DNA of 64,000 nucleotides from Arthrobacter sp. 9AX (GTDB taxonomy: Bacteria > Actinomycetota > Actinomycetes > Actinomycetales > Micrococcaceae), in assembly GCF_902506095.1 (NCBI RefSeq), contig NZ_LR733293.1:1786457-1850456 (forward strand), read 5' to 3'. Below are positions 48,554-57,116 of this stretch, piece by piece (position 1 is the stretch's first letter; each line of letters opens with the position of its first letter). A program made the position numbers and the translations under genes. A model generated the notes under the pieces. The model did not search any database, was not told the origin of the DNA, and saw only the letters and a program-made list of their open reading frames with translations.

Positions 48554-50079
48554 CGATTCGCTTTCTCTGCTGTTCCGTTGACCGCACCGGCACGTTTCGT
48601 TGTGCCGCCGCGGGGTACTGCTGCTGCCCGCCACAGGTGCATGGTGGCGTAGGAGCGCCAGGGGCTGACTTCGCGGAAGTCCGGGCTGGCCGTTCCGGTG
48701 TCAGGGCTGACGGTGGATTCCGACGCCGGCTTGTCCAGCGCCCTGATCCCGTTCCGCACCGCGGCGTCGTTGGCCAGGAATACGTCCGGGGCACCGAGGA
48801 CCCGCATGGCAAGATAGCCCACCGTCCATGGTCCCACCCCCGGCAGCGGCAGAAGCTTCGCGCCAAGGCTGGCCACGTCGTCGCCATAGCCAAAATCGAG
48901 CCTGCCTTCCGCCACCGCTGAGGCCGCCGTGCGCAGCGCATCGGCCCGCTTCCGCGGCCCCCGCAGCAGGGCGTAACCGTCGGCGGCGATTTCCGCCGGG
49001 GTGGGAAACATCCTGTCCAGGCCGTCTCCGGGGCTTTGGCTGGATCGTCCGACGGCGGCCAGCTGGCTGAGTGCCGTGCGCGCCGCGGCCACGGTGATCT
49101 GCTGTCCGACCATTGCCCGGACGAGCATTTCGGCCGGGTCCAGGGCGCCGGGCATCCTGACTCCCGGCGACGCGGCCACGGGTCCTGAGAGCCGGCTGTC
49201 GGCTGCCAGCGCGCTGTCGATCGCCACCGGGTCGGCATCCAGGTCGAACAGCCTCCGGACGCGGCTCAGCAACGCCGGCAGGTCCCTCAAGTCCACCGCA
49301 TTGATGGTGAGGGTGAGCGGCCGCCCTGGAGCACCGCCGTCGTACTCAATCCGGAACCGGGCGTCGCCCTGAGGCAGCCGCAGCGTCCGCGCGTAGGAGG
49401 TATCCGTTCCCAGCTCGATTCCGGGGATGGCGCGCACGGCCAGGAAGCTGAAGATGCCGGGGTCGAAGGGTTCGCGGTAGGGGAGGCTGAGGGTGAGGGC
49501 GGTGGAGCCGCCCGCCGCCTTGGGGTGCCGGGCCGCGCGCAGGGCGGTGGGGGTCATGGCAAAGACCTCCAGCATGGTCTCGTTGAACTGCCGGACGCTG
49601 CTGAAGCCGGCCGCGAAGGCGACGTCGGCAAGTTTCATGGACGTGGAAACCAGCAGGGTGCGCGCCGTCTGCGCGCGGCCAGCCCGGGCGAGTGACAGCG
49701 GACCGGCCCCAAGTTCCTGGCTCAGGATGCGGTTCAGCTGCCGGGAGGAATAACCAAGGCGGGCGGCCAGACCGTCTACGCCGTCGCGGTTGACCACTCC
49801 GTCGTTGATCAATCGCATGGCGCGCCCGGCGATGTCCTGGCGGACGTTCCACGCAGGCGTGCCGGGGACCGCCTCGGGGAGGCAGCGCTTGCAGGCCCGG
49901 TAGCCGGCGTCGTGGGCCGCGGCGGAGGTCTCGTAAAAGGTGACGTTGGTGGCCTTGGGCGTCCTGGCCGGGCACGACGGCCGGCAATAGATGCCCGTGG
50001 TCCGGACTGCAGTGAAGAACTGCCCGTCGAACCGGGTGTCCCGGGCATCTATCGCCCGGTAGCGCTGCCAGAAATCCAT
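48550..50079 (-). CDS. alkA: Ada-N / AraC-HTH / AlkA fusion: 3-methyladenine DNA glycosylase 2 with methyl sensor
   Basis: Protein of 509 aa in three parts. (1) Ada metal-binding N-domain with zinc/methyl-acceptor cysteines in CRPSCPARTP and GYRACKRCLPE (about residues 35-70). (2) AraC-type HTH, LAARLGYSSRQLNRILSQEL ... LADVAFAAGFSSVRQFNETM (about 95-165). (3) AlkA glycosylase with HhH-GPD (LLPLPGVGPWTVGYLAMRVL and catalytic Asp in DVFLANDAAVRNGI). It probably senses phosphotriester damage, activates its operon, and excises alkylated bases. The longer open frame to 50715 runs antisense to mpg and is rejected. ogt overlaps its 3' end. Confidence 0.94.
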   Translation of the reverse strand: MDFWQRYRAIDARDTRFDGQFFTAVRTTGIYCRPSCPARTPKATNVTFYETSAAAHDAGYRACKRCLPEAVPGTPAWNVRQDIAGRAMRLINDGVVNRDGVDGLAARLGYSSRQLNRILSQELGAGPLSLARAGRAQTARTLLVSTSMKLADVAFAAGFSSVRQFNETMLEVFAMTPTALRAARHPKAAGGSTALTLSLPYREPFDPGIFSFLAVRAIPGIELGTDTSYARTLRLPQGDARFRIEYDGGAPGRPLTLTINAVDLRDLPALLSRVRRLFDLDADPVAIDSALAADSRLSGPVAASPGVRMPGALDPAEMLVRAMVGQQITVAAARTALSQLAAVGRSSQSPGDGLDRMFPTPAEIAADGYALLRGPRKRADALRTAASAVAEGRLDFGYGDDVASLGAKLLPLPGVGPWTVGYLAMRVLGAPDVFLANDAAVRNGIRALDKPASESTVSPDTGTASPDFREVSPWRSYATMHLWRAAAVPRGGTTKRAGAVNGTAEKANR

Positions 50080-50181
50080 TACTCCATCCTGCCAGCCGGG
50101 CCGGACGCGGGCTAGCGGAAATCGGACATGGCCGTGACGCGTGTTTTGTGCGTTGTGCCGGTGACTGCTGCCGGTTTTGGA

Positions 50182-50187
50182 TAGAGT
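50182..50187 (+). promoter_or_regulatory. -10 hexamer of a predicted leaderless mpg transcript
   Basis: TAGAGT ends 6 nt before the ATG at 50194. Confidence 0.5.
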
Positions 50188-50193
50188 CTGGCC

Positions 50194-50856
50194 ATGAGCA
50201 GACGTCCTTGGCCGGCGGGGGAGCCGTTGCGGGAGTTCCTGTCCGGCGACGCCCGGGACCTGGCCCCGATGCTGCTGGGGGCTGTCCTGACGCACGAGTC
50301 GAGGGAGGGCCGGGTGTCCGTGCGCCTCACCGAGGTGGAGGCCTACCTTGGCCCGGAGGACTCCCTCCACCCGGACCCCGGTTCGCACACCTACCGGGGT
50401 GCCACCCCCCGTAACGCACCGATGTTTGGTCCTGCCGGGCACCTCTACGTCTACTTCACATATGGGATGCACCACTGCACCAACATCGTGTGTGGCCCCG
50501 AAGGGGTGGCCTCTGCTCTGCTGCTGCGCGCCGGGGAAATCGTGGAGGGAACTGAGCTCGCCCGGCACCGCCGAACCACCTCGAAAGGTCCCGCCGACCT
50601 CGCCAGCGGTCCGGCGCGGCTGGCCAAGGCCCTGGGCCTGACCACGGCATACAGCGGCCGTGACGCGCTGGCGCCCCCGTTCGGGCTGGTGCTCCCGGAC
50701 CGCCCGGTTGAGCACGTGAGCTCCGGGCCGCGGGTGGGTGTTTCCGGTGCCGGCGGATCGGAGGACTACGCCTGGCGGTTCTGGATCACCGGCGATCCCA
50801 CGGTTTCCAAGTACAAGGCAGCGAAGCCCCGGCCGTCCAGGTTTCGCCAGCGTTAA
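50194..50856 (+). CDS. DNA-3-methyladenine glycosylase (MPG/AAG family)
   Basis: Protein of 220 aa, AAG fold unrelated to AlkA. Motifs: LTEVEAYLGPEDSLHPDPGS (catalytic Glu), RNAPMFGPAGHLYVYFTYGM (intercalating/lesion pocket residues), and RAGEIVEG...KGPADLASGPARLAKALG. It removes alkylated purines and hypoxanthine. It is divergent from ada-alkA-ogt, so three alkylation-repair activities sit within 2.8 kb. Confidence 0.95.
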   Translation: MSRRPWPAGEPLREFLSGDARDLAPMLLGAVLTHESREGRVSVRLTEVEAYLGPEDSLHPDPGSHTYRGATPRNAPMFGPAGHLYVYFTYGMHHCTNIVCGPEGVASALLLRAGEIVEGTELARHRRTTSKGPADLASGPARLAKALGLTTAYSGRDALAPPFGLVLPDRPVEHVSSGPRVGVSGAGGSEDYAWRFWITGDPTVSKYKAAKPRPSRFRQR

Positions 50857-50868
50857 CGGAAATGGTTG

Positions 50869-50874
50869 TAGAAT
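50869..50874 (+). promoter_or_regulatory. Candidate -10 of the helD-like gene
   Basis: TAGAAT, giving a ~27-nt leader. I looked for a rifamycin-associated element upstream (GGGGCTTGCGGCAAG type) and did not see one. Confidence 0.4.
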
Positions 50875-50907
50875 GGACGGTCTGTCTTTTGCGATAGGGG
50901 AACGTTA

Positions 50908-53136
50908 ATGCTCGACGCCGATTTGGCCCACGAACGGGACTATGTTGCCGGCCTGTATGCCCGGCTGGAGGAGCTGCGCGAGGAAAAGCGCAAGCAGCTT
51001 GCGCAGGTCCGGCGGGCCGGGGCTGTGGGCACCATGCAGAACGTTTCCGAGCGTGACGCTTTTGCGGCTCTGTATGAGGACCGCCTGGCCCAGCTGGACG
51101 CGGTGGATGACCGGCTGGTGTTCGGCCGCCTGGACCTGGACTCCGGGGAAACCCAGTACATCGGCCGCATCGGCCTCACCACTGAGGACCTCCAGCGGCT
51201 CATGGTGGACTGGCGCGCACCCGAAGCCGGGCACTTCTACCAGGCCACGGCCTTTGACCGGCAAGGCGTCCGCCGCCGCCGGCACCTGATCCTGCAGGGC
51301 CGCGAAGTCAAGGCGATCGAGGACGATGTCCTGGACGCCGACATGCTCACGGACGATGAATCCCTCCAGGGCGAGGGTGCCCTGCTTGCTGCCCTGAACT
51401 CCAAGCGAACCGGCCGGATGTCGGACATCGTCAGCACCATCCAGTCCGAACAGGACCGGATTATCCGCTCCTCGATCTCCGGCGCCGTGGTGGTCCAGGG
51501 CGGGCCCGGCACCGGCAAGACCGCCGTCGCGCTGCACCGTGCCGCCTACCTGCTCTATACCCACCGCGACCGCCTGAAGTCCGCCGGCGTGCTGCTGGTG
51601 GGCCCGTCGTCGTCGTTTATGAAGTACATCGAAAGGGTGCTGCCCTCCCTGGGCGAGACCGGCGTGGTGATGGCGAGCGTGGGCCGCCTCATGCCCGGCA
51701 TCAACGCAGTGCCGGAACCGAACGCGGACGTCGCCGCCATCAAGGGGCGGCTGGACATGGCCACCGTGGTGGCCAACGCCGTCGCCAACCGCCAGCGCAC
51801 TCCCGCGGAGAACCGGATCCTGGAGGTGGACGGCCGCAAGCTGGTGCTGACCCCGCGCCAGGTACGCCGTGCCCGCGAACGTGCCCGTTCCACCGGCAAG
51901 CCGCACAACGAGGCCCGGGTAACGTTCGTTAAGATCCTGCTGCGCGAGCTGACCGAACAGATGACCGAGCTGGTGGAAGCGGCCAACATCGGCAACAACG
52001 CGGACCGCTCCTACCTGGCAGAGGATGTCCGCACCGCCCGTGATGTGCGCATTGCCCTCAATCTGTGCTGGATGCCCATGACGCCGGAGAAGCTGATCTC
52101 GGAGCTCTTCAGCAAGCCGGCGCTCCTTGAGTTCTGCACTCCGGACATGAGTCCGGCCGAGCGGGCCCTGCTGCTGCGCCCGGCCGATGCCCCTTGGACC
52201 GAGTCCGACGTGCCGCTGCTCGACGAGGCCGCCGAACTCCTGGGCGAATTGGACCCCGCCGCGGGCCGTGGCCTCGCGCAGCAGGAACACGACCGTGCCC
52301 GCGACCTCGCCAACGCCAAGCAGACGCTGGTCAATATGGAGGCTGCCGGGGTGGATCCGCTGATGTCCGCCGAGGAGTTGGCTGAGCAGAACCAGGAACA
52401 GGAGGCGCGGCTGACGGCTGCCGAACGCGCCACGAGCGACCGCACCTGGGCCTTCGGCCACATCGTGGTTGACGAGGCGCAGGAACTTTCCCCCATGCAG
52501 TGGCGCCTGCTGGTCCGCCGTTGCCCGCTGAAGTCCTTCACCATCGTGGGGGACATCGCGCAGACGAGCTCCGTGGCCGGAGCGAATTCATGGCAGGGCG
52601 CACTCGCGCCGATGTTCGGGGACCGCTGGCAGCTCGAGGAGCTGACGGTGAACTACCGCACGCCGTCCCAGATCGCCGAGGCGGCGGTCAGGATGGCCAA
52701 CGCCGCAGGGCTTGTGGTCTCGGCGCCCAAGGCCGTTCGGGAAGGGCGCTGGTCGCCCATCATTGATGAGGTGGAACCGGGCCAGGTGGTCAGCAGCCTG
52801 GTGGAGGTCCTGCCGGAGGAACTGGACGCGCTCGACGGCGGCCTGCTGGCTGTTATCGCCGATGGTCACCTCTTGCCGGAAGCTACTGCGGCCTTGCGCG
52901 CCCGGTACGGCCGCCGCATCGGTACCGGTGCCGGCAGCTATGACCAGGACATTGTGGTGATCAGCCCGCGTGAAGCCAAGGGTCTGGAGTTCGACGGCGT
53001 GGTGGTGCTTGAGCCCGCCACGATGCTGAACCATGAGCACGGCAAGGTGGGGGACCTGTATGTCGCCATGACCCGTGCAACGCAGCGGCTGCGGCTGATT
53101 GCTGCCGAGCCTGTCCCGGCCGGCATCAAGCGCTGA
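50908..53136 (+). CDS. HelD/HelR-like RNA polymerase recycling motor ATPase (UvrD-like superfamily 1)
   Basis: Protein of 742 aa. An N-terminal antiparallel coiled coil (about residues 1-60, DYVAGLYARLEELREEKRKQ) could enter the RNAP secondary channel. An early UvrD-like core follows, with Walker A VVQGGPGTGKTAVALHRAAY (about 195-214) and Walker B HIVVDEAQELSPMQWRLL (about 520). The C-terminal helicase half has REAKGLEFDGVVVLEP and DLYVAMTRATQRL. HelD-type ATPases dislodge RNA polymerase from DNA, and HelR variants protect against rifamycins. It is followed by tyrS. Confidence 0.9.
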   Translation: MLDADLAHERDYVAGLYARLEELREEKRKQLAQVRRAGAVGTMQNVSERDAFAALYEDRLAQLDAVDDRLVFGRLDLDSGETQYIGRIGLTTEDLQRLMVDWRAPEAGHFYQATAFDRQGVRRRRHLILQGREVKAIEDDVLDADMLTDDESLQGEGALLAALNSKRTGRMSDIVSTIQSEQDRIIRSSISGAVVVQGGPGTGKTAVALHRAAYLLYTHRDRLKSAGVLLVGPSSSFMKYIERVLPSLGETGVVMASVGRLMPGINAVPEPNADVAAIKGRLDMATVVANAVANRQRTPAENRILEVDGRKLVLTPRQVRRARERARSTGKPHNEARVTFVKILLRELTEQMTELVEAANIGNNADRSYLAEDVRTARDVRIALNLCWMPMTPEKLISELFSKPALLEFCTPDMSPAERALLLRPADAPWTESDVPLLDEAAELLGELDPAAGRGLAQQEHDRARDLANAKQTLVNMEAAGVDPLMSAEELAEQNQEQEARLTAAERATSDRTWAFGHIVVDEAQELSPMQWRLLVRRCPLKSFTIVGDIAQTSSVAGANSWQGALAPMFGDRWQLEELTVNYRTPSQIAEAAVRMANAAGLVVSAPKAVREGRWSPIIDEVEPGQVVSSLVEVLPEELDALDGGLLAVIADGHLLPEATAALRARYGRRIGTGAGSYDQDIVVISPREAKGLEFDGVVVLEPATMLNHEHGKVGDLYVAMTRATQRLRLIAAEPVPAGIKR

Positions 53137-53157
53137 TCAGGGGCCGGGTAATACTGC

Positions 53158-53163
53158 TAACTT
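53158..53163 (+). promoter_or_regulatory. -10 hexamer of a predicted leaderless tyrS transcript
   Basis: TAACTT ends 7 nt before the GTG at 53171. Confidence 0.45.
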
Positions 53164-53170
53164 AGAAGGC

Positions 53171-54484
53171 GTGCCAGAAATCAACAGCCTCGAATCGCAA
53201 CAGAACGACCCCACTTTTGCCAACATCTGGCAGGAGCTGAAGTGGCGTGGCCTGGTCCACGTCTCCACCGACGAAGCCGAGCTGGAGAAGCTCCTCGCCG
53301 GCGGACCGGTGACGTACTATTGCGGCTTCGACCCCACCGCGCCGAGCCTGCACCTGGGCAACCTGGTCCAGCTGCTGGTGATGCGGCGGCTGCAGCTGGC
53401 CGGCCACAGGCCGCTCGGGCTCGTGGGTGGTTCCACCGGTTTGATCGGTGACCCCCGTCCCACGGCCGAGCGCACCCTGAACACCAAGGACACGGTGGCG
53501 GAATGGGTGGGTTACCTCCAGGCGCAGGTCAGCAGGTTCCTTAGTGTCGACGGCGATAACGCCGTTCGCATGGTCAACAACCTGGATTGGACGGCGCCGC
53601 TGAGCGCCATCGACTTCCTGCGTGAAGTTGGCAAGCACTTCCGGGTGGGCACCATGCTGCGCAAGGACGCTGTTGCTTCACGCCTGAGTTCCGACGAGGG
53701 CATCAGCTACACCGAGTTCAGCTACCAGATCCTGCAGGGCATGGACTACCTGCAGCTCTTCCGCGACTACGGCTGCGTGCTGCAGACCGGCGGTTCGGAC
53801 CAGTGGGGCAACCTCACCAGCGGCACGGAGTTGATCCGCAAGGTTGAGGGCAAGAGCGTCCACGCCCTGGGAACCCCGCTGATCACCAATTCGGACGGCA
53901 CAAAGTTCGGCAAGAGCGAAGGCAATGCCATCTGGCTCGACGCCGGCATGTGCAGCCCGTACGCCTTCTACCAGTTCTGGCTCAACACCGCCGACGCCGA
54001 TGTGGTGGACCGGCTGAAGGTGTTCACCTTCCTCTCCCGCGCTGAAATTGAAGACATTGCGGCCGCTGTGGCCGAACGTCCCTTCGCACGTGTTGGGCAG
54101 CGCAAACTCGCCTTCGAAGTCACGTCCCTGGTGCACGGGGTGGAGGCCACCGAAAAGGTCATCGCCGCTTCCGCTGCGCTGTTCGGCAACGGCGACCTGT
54201 CCGCCCTGGACAAGCCCACGCTGCAGGCAGCCACCTCTGAACTTCCATTCACTACTGTCCAGGTTGACGCTTTGGGGATCGTTGACCTGTTGGTTGCCTC
54301 GGGGCTCTCGGAAAGCAAGTCCGCTGCCCGCCGCACCGTGGGTGAAGGGGGAGCCTACGTGAACAACGAGAAGGTGCTGGACCCTGAAGCGGTGATCCCG
54401 GAATCCGAACTCCTGCATGGGCAGTACCTGCTGCTGCGCCGGGGGAAGAAGAGCCTTGCCACAGTGGAAGTACTGGTTCCCTAG
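53171..54484 (+). CDS. tyrS: Tyrosine--tRNA ligase
   Basis: Class I synthetase, 437 aa. HIGH-like HLGN is at residues 61-64 in PTAPSLHLGNLVQLL. YQILQGMDYLQLF and GGSDQWGNLTSG recognise Tyr. KFGKS (KMSKS loop) is at 245-249. A C-terminal S4 RNA-binding domain includes SKSAARRTVGEGGAYVNNEK. GTG 53171 is in frame with a longer reading that overlaps the HelD-like gene, and the -10 hexamer supports the shorter one. The gene is directly followed by an rrn promoter/leader. Confidence 0.97.
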   Translation: MPEINSLESQQNDPTFANIWQELKWRGLVHVSTDEAELEKLLAGGPVTYYCGFDPTAPSLHLGNLVQLLVMRRLQLAGHRPLGLVGGSTGLIGDPRPTAERTLNTKDTVAEWVGYLQAQVSRFLSVDGDNAVRMVNNLDWTAPLSAIDFLREVGKHFRVGTMLRKDAVASRLSSDEGISYTEFSYQILQGMDYLQLFRDYGCVLQTGGSDQWGNLTSGTELIRKVEGKSVHALGTPLITNSDGTKFGKSEGNAIWLDAGMCSPYAFYQFWLNTADADVVDRLKVFTFLSRAEIEDIAAAVAERPFARVGQRKLAFEVTSLVHGVEATEKVIAASAALFGNGDLSALDKPTLQAATSELPFTTVQVDALGIVDLLVASGLSESKSAARRTVGEGGAYVNNEKVLDPEAVIPESELLHGQYLLLRRGKKSLATVEVLVP

Positions 54485-54523
54485 ACCATCGGGGCACACT
54501 TTGCACGCTCCTCCGCAGGCGAT

Positions 54524-54552
54524 TTGCACGGCCGCGGAGGGGCGTGTATTGT
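54524..54552 (+). promoter_or_regulatory. Strong housekeeping promoter (rrn P) after tyrS
   Basis: -35 TTGCAC, 17-nt spacer, -10 TATTGT: among the best sigma-A-type matches in the window. It directs transcription into the rRNA leader remnant. Confidence 0.65.
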
Positions 54553-54559
54553 TTTCTGA

Positions 54560-54920
54560 GTCGCCACCGCCGAGTGGCGGCGAACCCCATCAAATAAGAA
54601 GCAATTCTTGGCCGCGCAGAGCGTGGATTGAAGAAATTGCTTCAACTTTGCTGGGTTGATTTGTTCCACGAAGTGAATTCCGGAGAAACAACCGGATTTG
54701 CAAAGTGAAAATGAATAAAATAAGATTGAAACATCGCAGCGAAGAAATACGAAATAGAAATTCATTGAATGAATTGTTTCGGGAATATTCGGATGTGTCT
54801 GTTGTTTGAGAACTCAATAGTGTGCCAAGTTTGTTGATACCGATTGTTTTATTGATTGGTTGAATTGACTGGATTGCCTACCCCTGTGGGTGGTCTGGTT
54901 TTTACAGCTGGTTTCAAATT
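54560..54920 (+). other. Ribosomal RNA operon leader (boxA region), operon body missing
   Basis: An AT-richer untranslated stretch unlike the rest of the window. It contains GAAGCAATT...AATTGCTTC pairing arms (about 54597-54643), and TGTTTGAGAACTCAATAGTG (about 54803-54822), the actinobacterial boxA antitermination region found before 16S rRNA and in rrn spacers. It ends at about 54920 (TGGTTTCAAATT), where 16S rRNA would normally be approached. No 16S start (AGAGTTTGATC) follows. Confidence 0.75.
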
Positions 54921-54932
54921 CACCGCCGGACA
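54921..54932 (+). rRNA. 5S rRNA 3' terminal fragment only (~12 nt)
   Basis: CACCGCCGGACA matches the final bases of Arthrobacter-type 5S rRNA (…GGUCACCGCCGGACA). It is followed by a terminator exactly as at the end of an rrn operon. No upstream 5S sequence is present, so this is a remnant, not a gene. Confidence 0.6.
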
Positions 54933-54943
54933 ACCATTAGGTC

Positions 54944-54975
54944 GAGGCCCCAACCACCAGGTTGGGGCCTCCCAC
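54944..54975 (+). terminator. rrn operon terminator
   Basis: GAGGCCCCAACC, a 4-nt loop, then GGTTGGGGCCTC: a 12-bp perfect stem, 12 nt after the 5S tail. Confidence 0.8.
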
Positions 54976-55374
54976 ATTTAACAACCACACCACTAATGCC
55001 CGAAACAAGCGGGCGCCGCCGGCCGCCTGCGGCAGGACCCGCACCCAACCTGGGGCGATCCACCCGCTTGGCGGTGGATCCGCCAGCGTGGCCACCCATG
55101 CCGCGGCAGCACCGCCGTCGCACCTGTGACACGAACCGACCGAACGCGCGTCGCCGGGGGAGACGGCACCAAGTGAGCGCGCGTCCGTGTGAAGATTGCC
55201 ACGATTCTGCTGCGCTGCGGTTGCTCGGTCCTGCCTCGAGAAGCAACTCCACTAGAATTGATGAAGATGTACGGACTTCGAAGCGCTTGATTTCGGGTTG
55301 CGTAGGAAAACGAAACACGGATACGAGCGGCTGCAGTCTGCGCCAGTGGTCGGCTCACAACAGGAGGAATCCAC
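54976..55374 (+). other. Intergenic stretch before the RG-repeat gene
   Basis: No convincing gene was found in these ~400 bases. It contains a dyad near CCACCCGCTTGGCGGTGG (about 55060-55077) and a TAGAAT hexamer at 55253-55258, the probable -10 of the downstream gene with a ~110-nt leader. An open frame at 54996-55382 lacks family resemblance and runs into the next gene. Confidence 0.4.
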
Positions 55375-57111
55375 ATGGCTGAGCACAACGGCGGCAACCG
55401 CGGCGGGAATGACCGCGGCGGGTTCCGCGGACACAACAACTCCGGCGGCGAACCCCGTGGATTCCGGTCCCGGCCGGGCCGCGACAACAGCGATCCCTCC
55501 AAGCGGGCACCCGGCGGCGGAGAGCGCAAGCCTTTCGGTGACCGCGACAAGAAGCCGTTTGGTGATCGTCCGCGCCGCGACGGCGAGGGTGACCGCCGCG
55601 GGTTTGGTGGCGGTGAGCGTAAGCCGTTTGGTGATCGTCCGCGCCGCGACGGCGAGGGTGACCGCCGCGGGTTTGGTGGCGGTGAGCGTAAGCCGTTTGG
55701 TGACCGCGAGAACCGTCCCTTCAATGATCGTCCGCGCCGCGACGGCGAGGGTGACCGCCGCGGGTTTGGTGGCGGAGAGAACCGCAAGCCGTTTGGCGAC
55801 CGCGACCGTAAGCCCTTTGGTGACCGCGAGAACCGTCCCTTTAATGATCGTCCGCGCCGAGACGGCGAAGGTGACCGCCGCGGGTTTGGTGGCGGAGAGA
55901 ACCGCAAGCCGTTTGGCGACCGCAGCGAGCGGCCCAACCGGGGCGACCGACAGGAAGACCGCCGCGCACCCCGCAGCTTCGATCGCGGCCCGGGCCGTGG
56001 TGACAGCCGCGACGCCGGCCCCCGCACCTTCGGCCGCGACCGCCAGGAAGAACGCCCGGCCCGCGTACCCAACGTACGCGACCTCCGCAGCGCCAACCGC
56101 CCGGACCGGGAACGGTCCCCCCAGATCGACGACGATGTAACGGGCAAGGAGCTGGACCGCGCCACGCAGCACCAGATCAAGACTCTGGAGGCCAACAGCG
56201 CCGAGTGGGTCGCCCGCCACCTGGTGATGGCCGGCCGCCTGATCGACGACGAGCCGGAACTGGCCTTCCAGCACGCCCTCGCCGCCAGCCGCCGCGGTGG
56301 CAGGCTGGCCGCTGTCCGTGAAGCTGTTGGCCTCACCGCCTACGCAGCCGGCCACTACGGCGAGGCACTGCGCGAATTCCGCACCTATCGGCGGATCAGC
56401 GGCTCCAACGTGCACCTGCCCGTGATGGCTGACTGCGAACGTGGCCTCGGCCGCCCCGACCGTGCCCTCGATGTGGTGCGGTCCGAGGAAGCCCAGGACC
56501 TGGATGCTCCGGGCAAGGCCGAGCTCGCCATCGTGGCCGCGGGTGCGCGCACCGACCTTGGCCAGCTGGACGCCGCCGTTGCAGAACTGGAGATCCCGCA
56601 GCTGGATATCAACCGCGCCTTCTCCTACAGCCCCCGTCTCTTCCGCGCCTACGCCGACGCACTTGCTGCCGTGGGCCGCACCACCGAAGCTGAGAAGTGG
56701 CAGAAGCAGGCAGTCGTGGCTGAAAACGCGCTGGGCCTGGGCGTTGACGAAGAACCGGACATCATCGACCTCGGCTGGGACGAGGAAGAAGAAGCCCGCG
56801 AGGAAGCCGAGCGCCGTCGCCTCCTGGACCGCGCATCCAGCGCATCAGGTGCAGCCACTGCGTCATCCGCCGCCGCTGAAGCTCCCGCCTCAAGCACCGT
56901 TGCAGCCGGCACGGATGCACCAGAATCGCCTGCCGCAGAACAAGCCGTGGACGCCAGCATCGATGACCAGGAAGTGGACTACTTCGTTTCAGACGACGCC
57001 GAGTCGGACGAGGACTCCGTGGAACGCGACGAGCTGGATCACACCGGAGAAGACGTCCCGGACGGTGCCCAGGATCACATCGAAGGCCACCAGGATCGCC
57101 GGGAAGACTAA
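55375..57111 (+). CDS. RG/FGDR-repeat disordered protein with TPR-like domain
   Basis: Protein of 578 aa with three zones. Residues ~1-240 are an Arg/Gly/Asp-rich disordered region built from near-identical repeats around KPFGDR, PRRDGEGDRRGFGGG and ENRPFNDR. Residues ~255-455 are a helical TPR-like domain (ELDRATQHQIKTLEANSAEW ... GHYGEALREFRTYRRISG ... RALDVVRSEEAQDLDAPGKA ... RLFRAYADALAAVGRTTEAE). The rest is acidic and Ala/Ser/Asp/Glu-rich. ATG follows CAGGAGGAATCCAC, a very strong ribosome site. RG-rich tails often bind RNA or form condensates; a role in RNA or ribosome metabolism is inferred from this and from the rrn neighbourhood. Confidence 0.85.
   Translation: MAEHNGGNRGGNDRGGFRGHNNSGGEPRGFRSRPGRDNSDPSKRAPGGGERKPFGDRDKKPFGDRPRRDGEGDRRGFGGGERKPFGDRPRRDGEGDRRGFGGGERKPFGDRENRPFNDRPRRDGEGDRRGFGGGENRKPFGDRDRKPFGDRENRPFNDRPRRDGEGDRRGFGGGENRKPFGDRSERPNRGDRQEDRRAPRSFDRGPGRGDSRDAGPRTFGRDRQEERPARVPNVRDLRSANRPDRERSPQIDDDVTGKELDRATQHQIKTLEANSAEWVARHLVMAGRLIDDEPELAFQHALAASRRGGRLAAVREAVGLTAYAAGHYGEALREFRTYRRISGSNVHLPVMADCERGLGRPDRALDVVRSEEAQDLDAPGKAELAIVAAGARTDLGQLDAAVAELEIPQLDINRAFSYSPRLFRAYADALAAVGRTTEAEKWQKQAVVAENALGLGVDEEPDIIDLGWDEEEEAREEAERRRLLDRASSASGAATASSAAAEAPASSTVAAGTDAPESPAAEQAVDASIDDQEVDYFVSDDAESDEDSVERDELDHTGEDVPDGAQDHIEGHQDRRED
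55540..55925 (+). repeat. Tandem coding repeats (69-bp unit and longer variants)
   Basis: The unit encoding ERKPFGDRPRRDGEGDRRGF plus GGG recurs nearly base for base. Two copies are 69 bp apart, and two later, longer copies insert an ENRPFNDR block. Such near-perfect repeats are prone to expansion and contraction. Confidence 0.85.
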
Positions 57112-57116
57112 TACAG

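Noticed and set aside
50869..50907. Rifamycin-associated element before the HelD-like gene
   Set aside because: No GGGGCTTGCGGCAAG-like sequence is present in the upstream region.
55540..55925. Repeat array considered as CRISPR
   Set aside because: Repeats are coding, of unequal length, with no unique spacers between them, and there are no cas genes.
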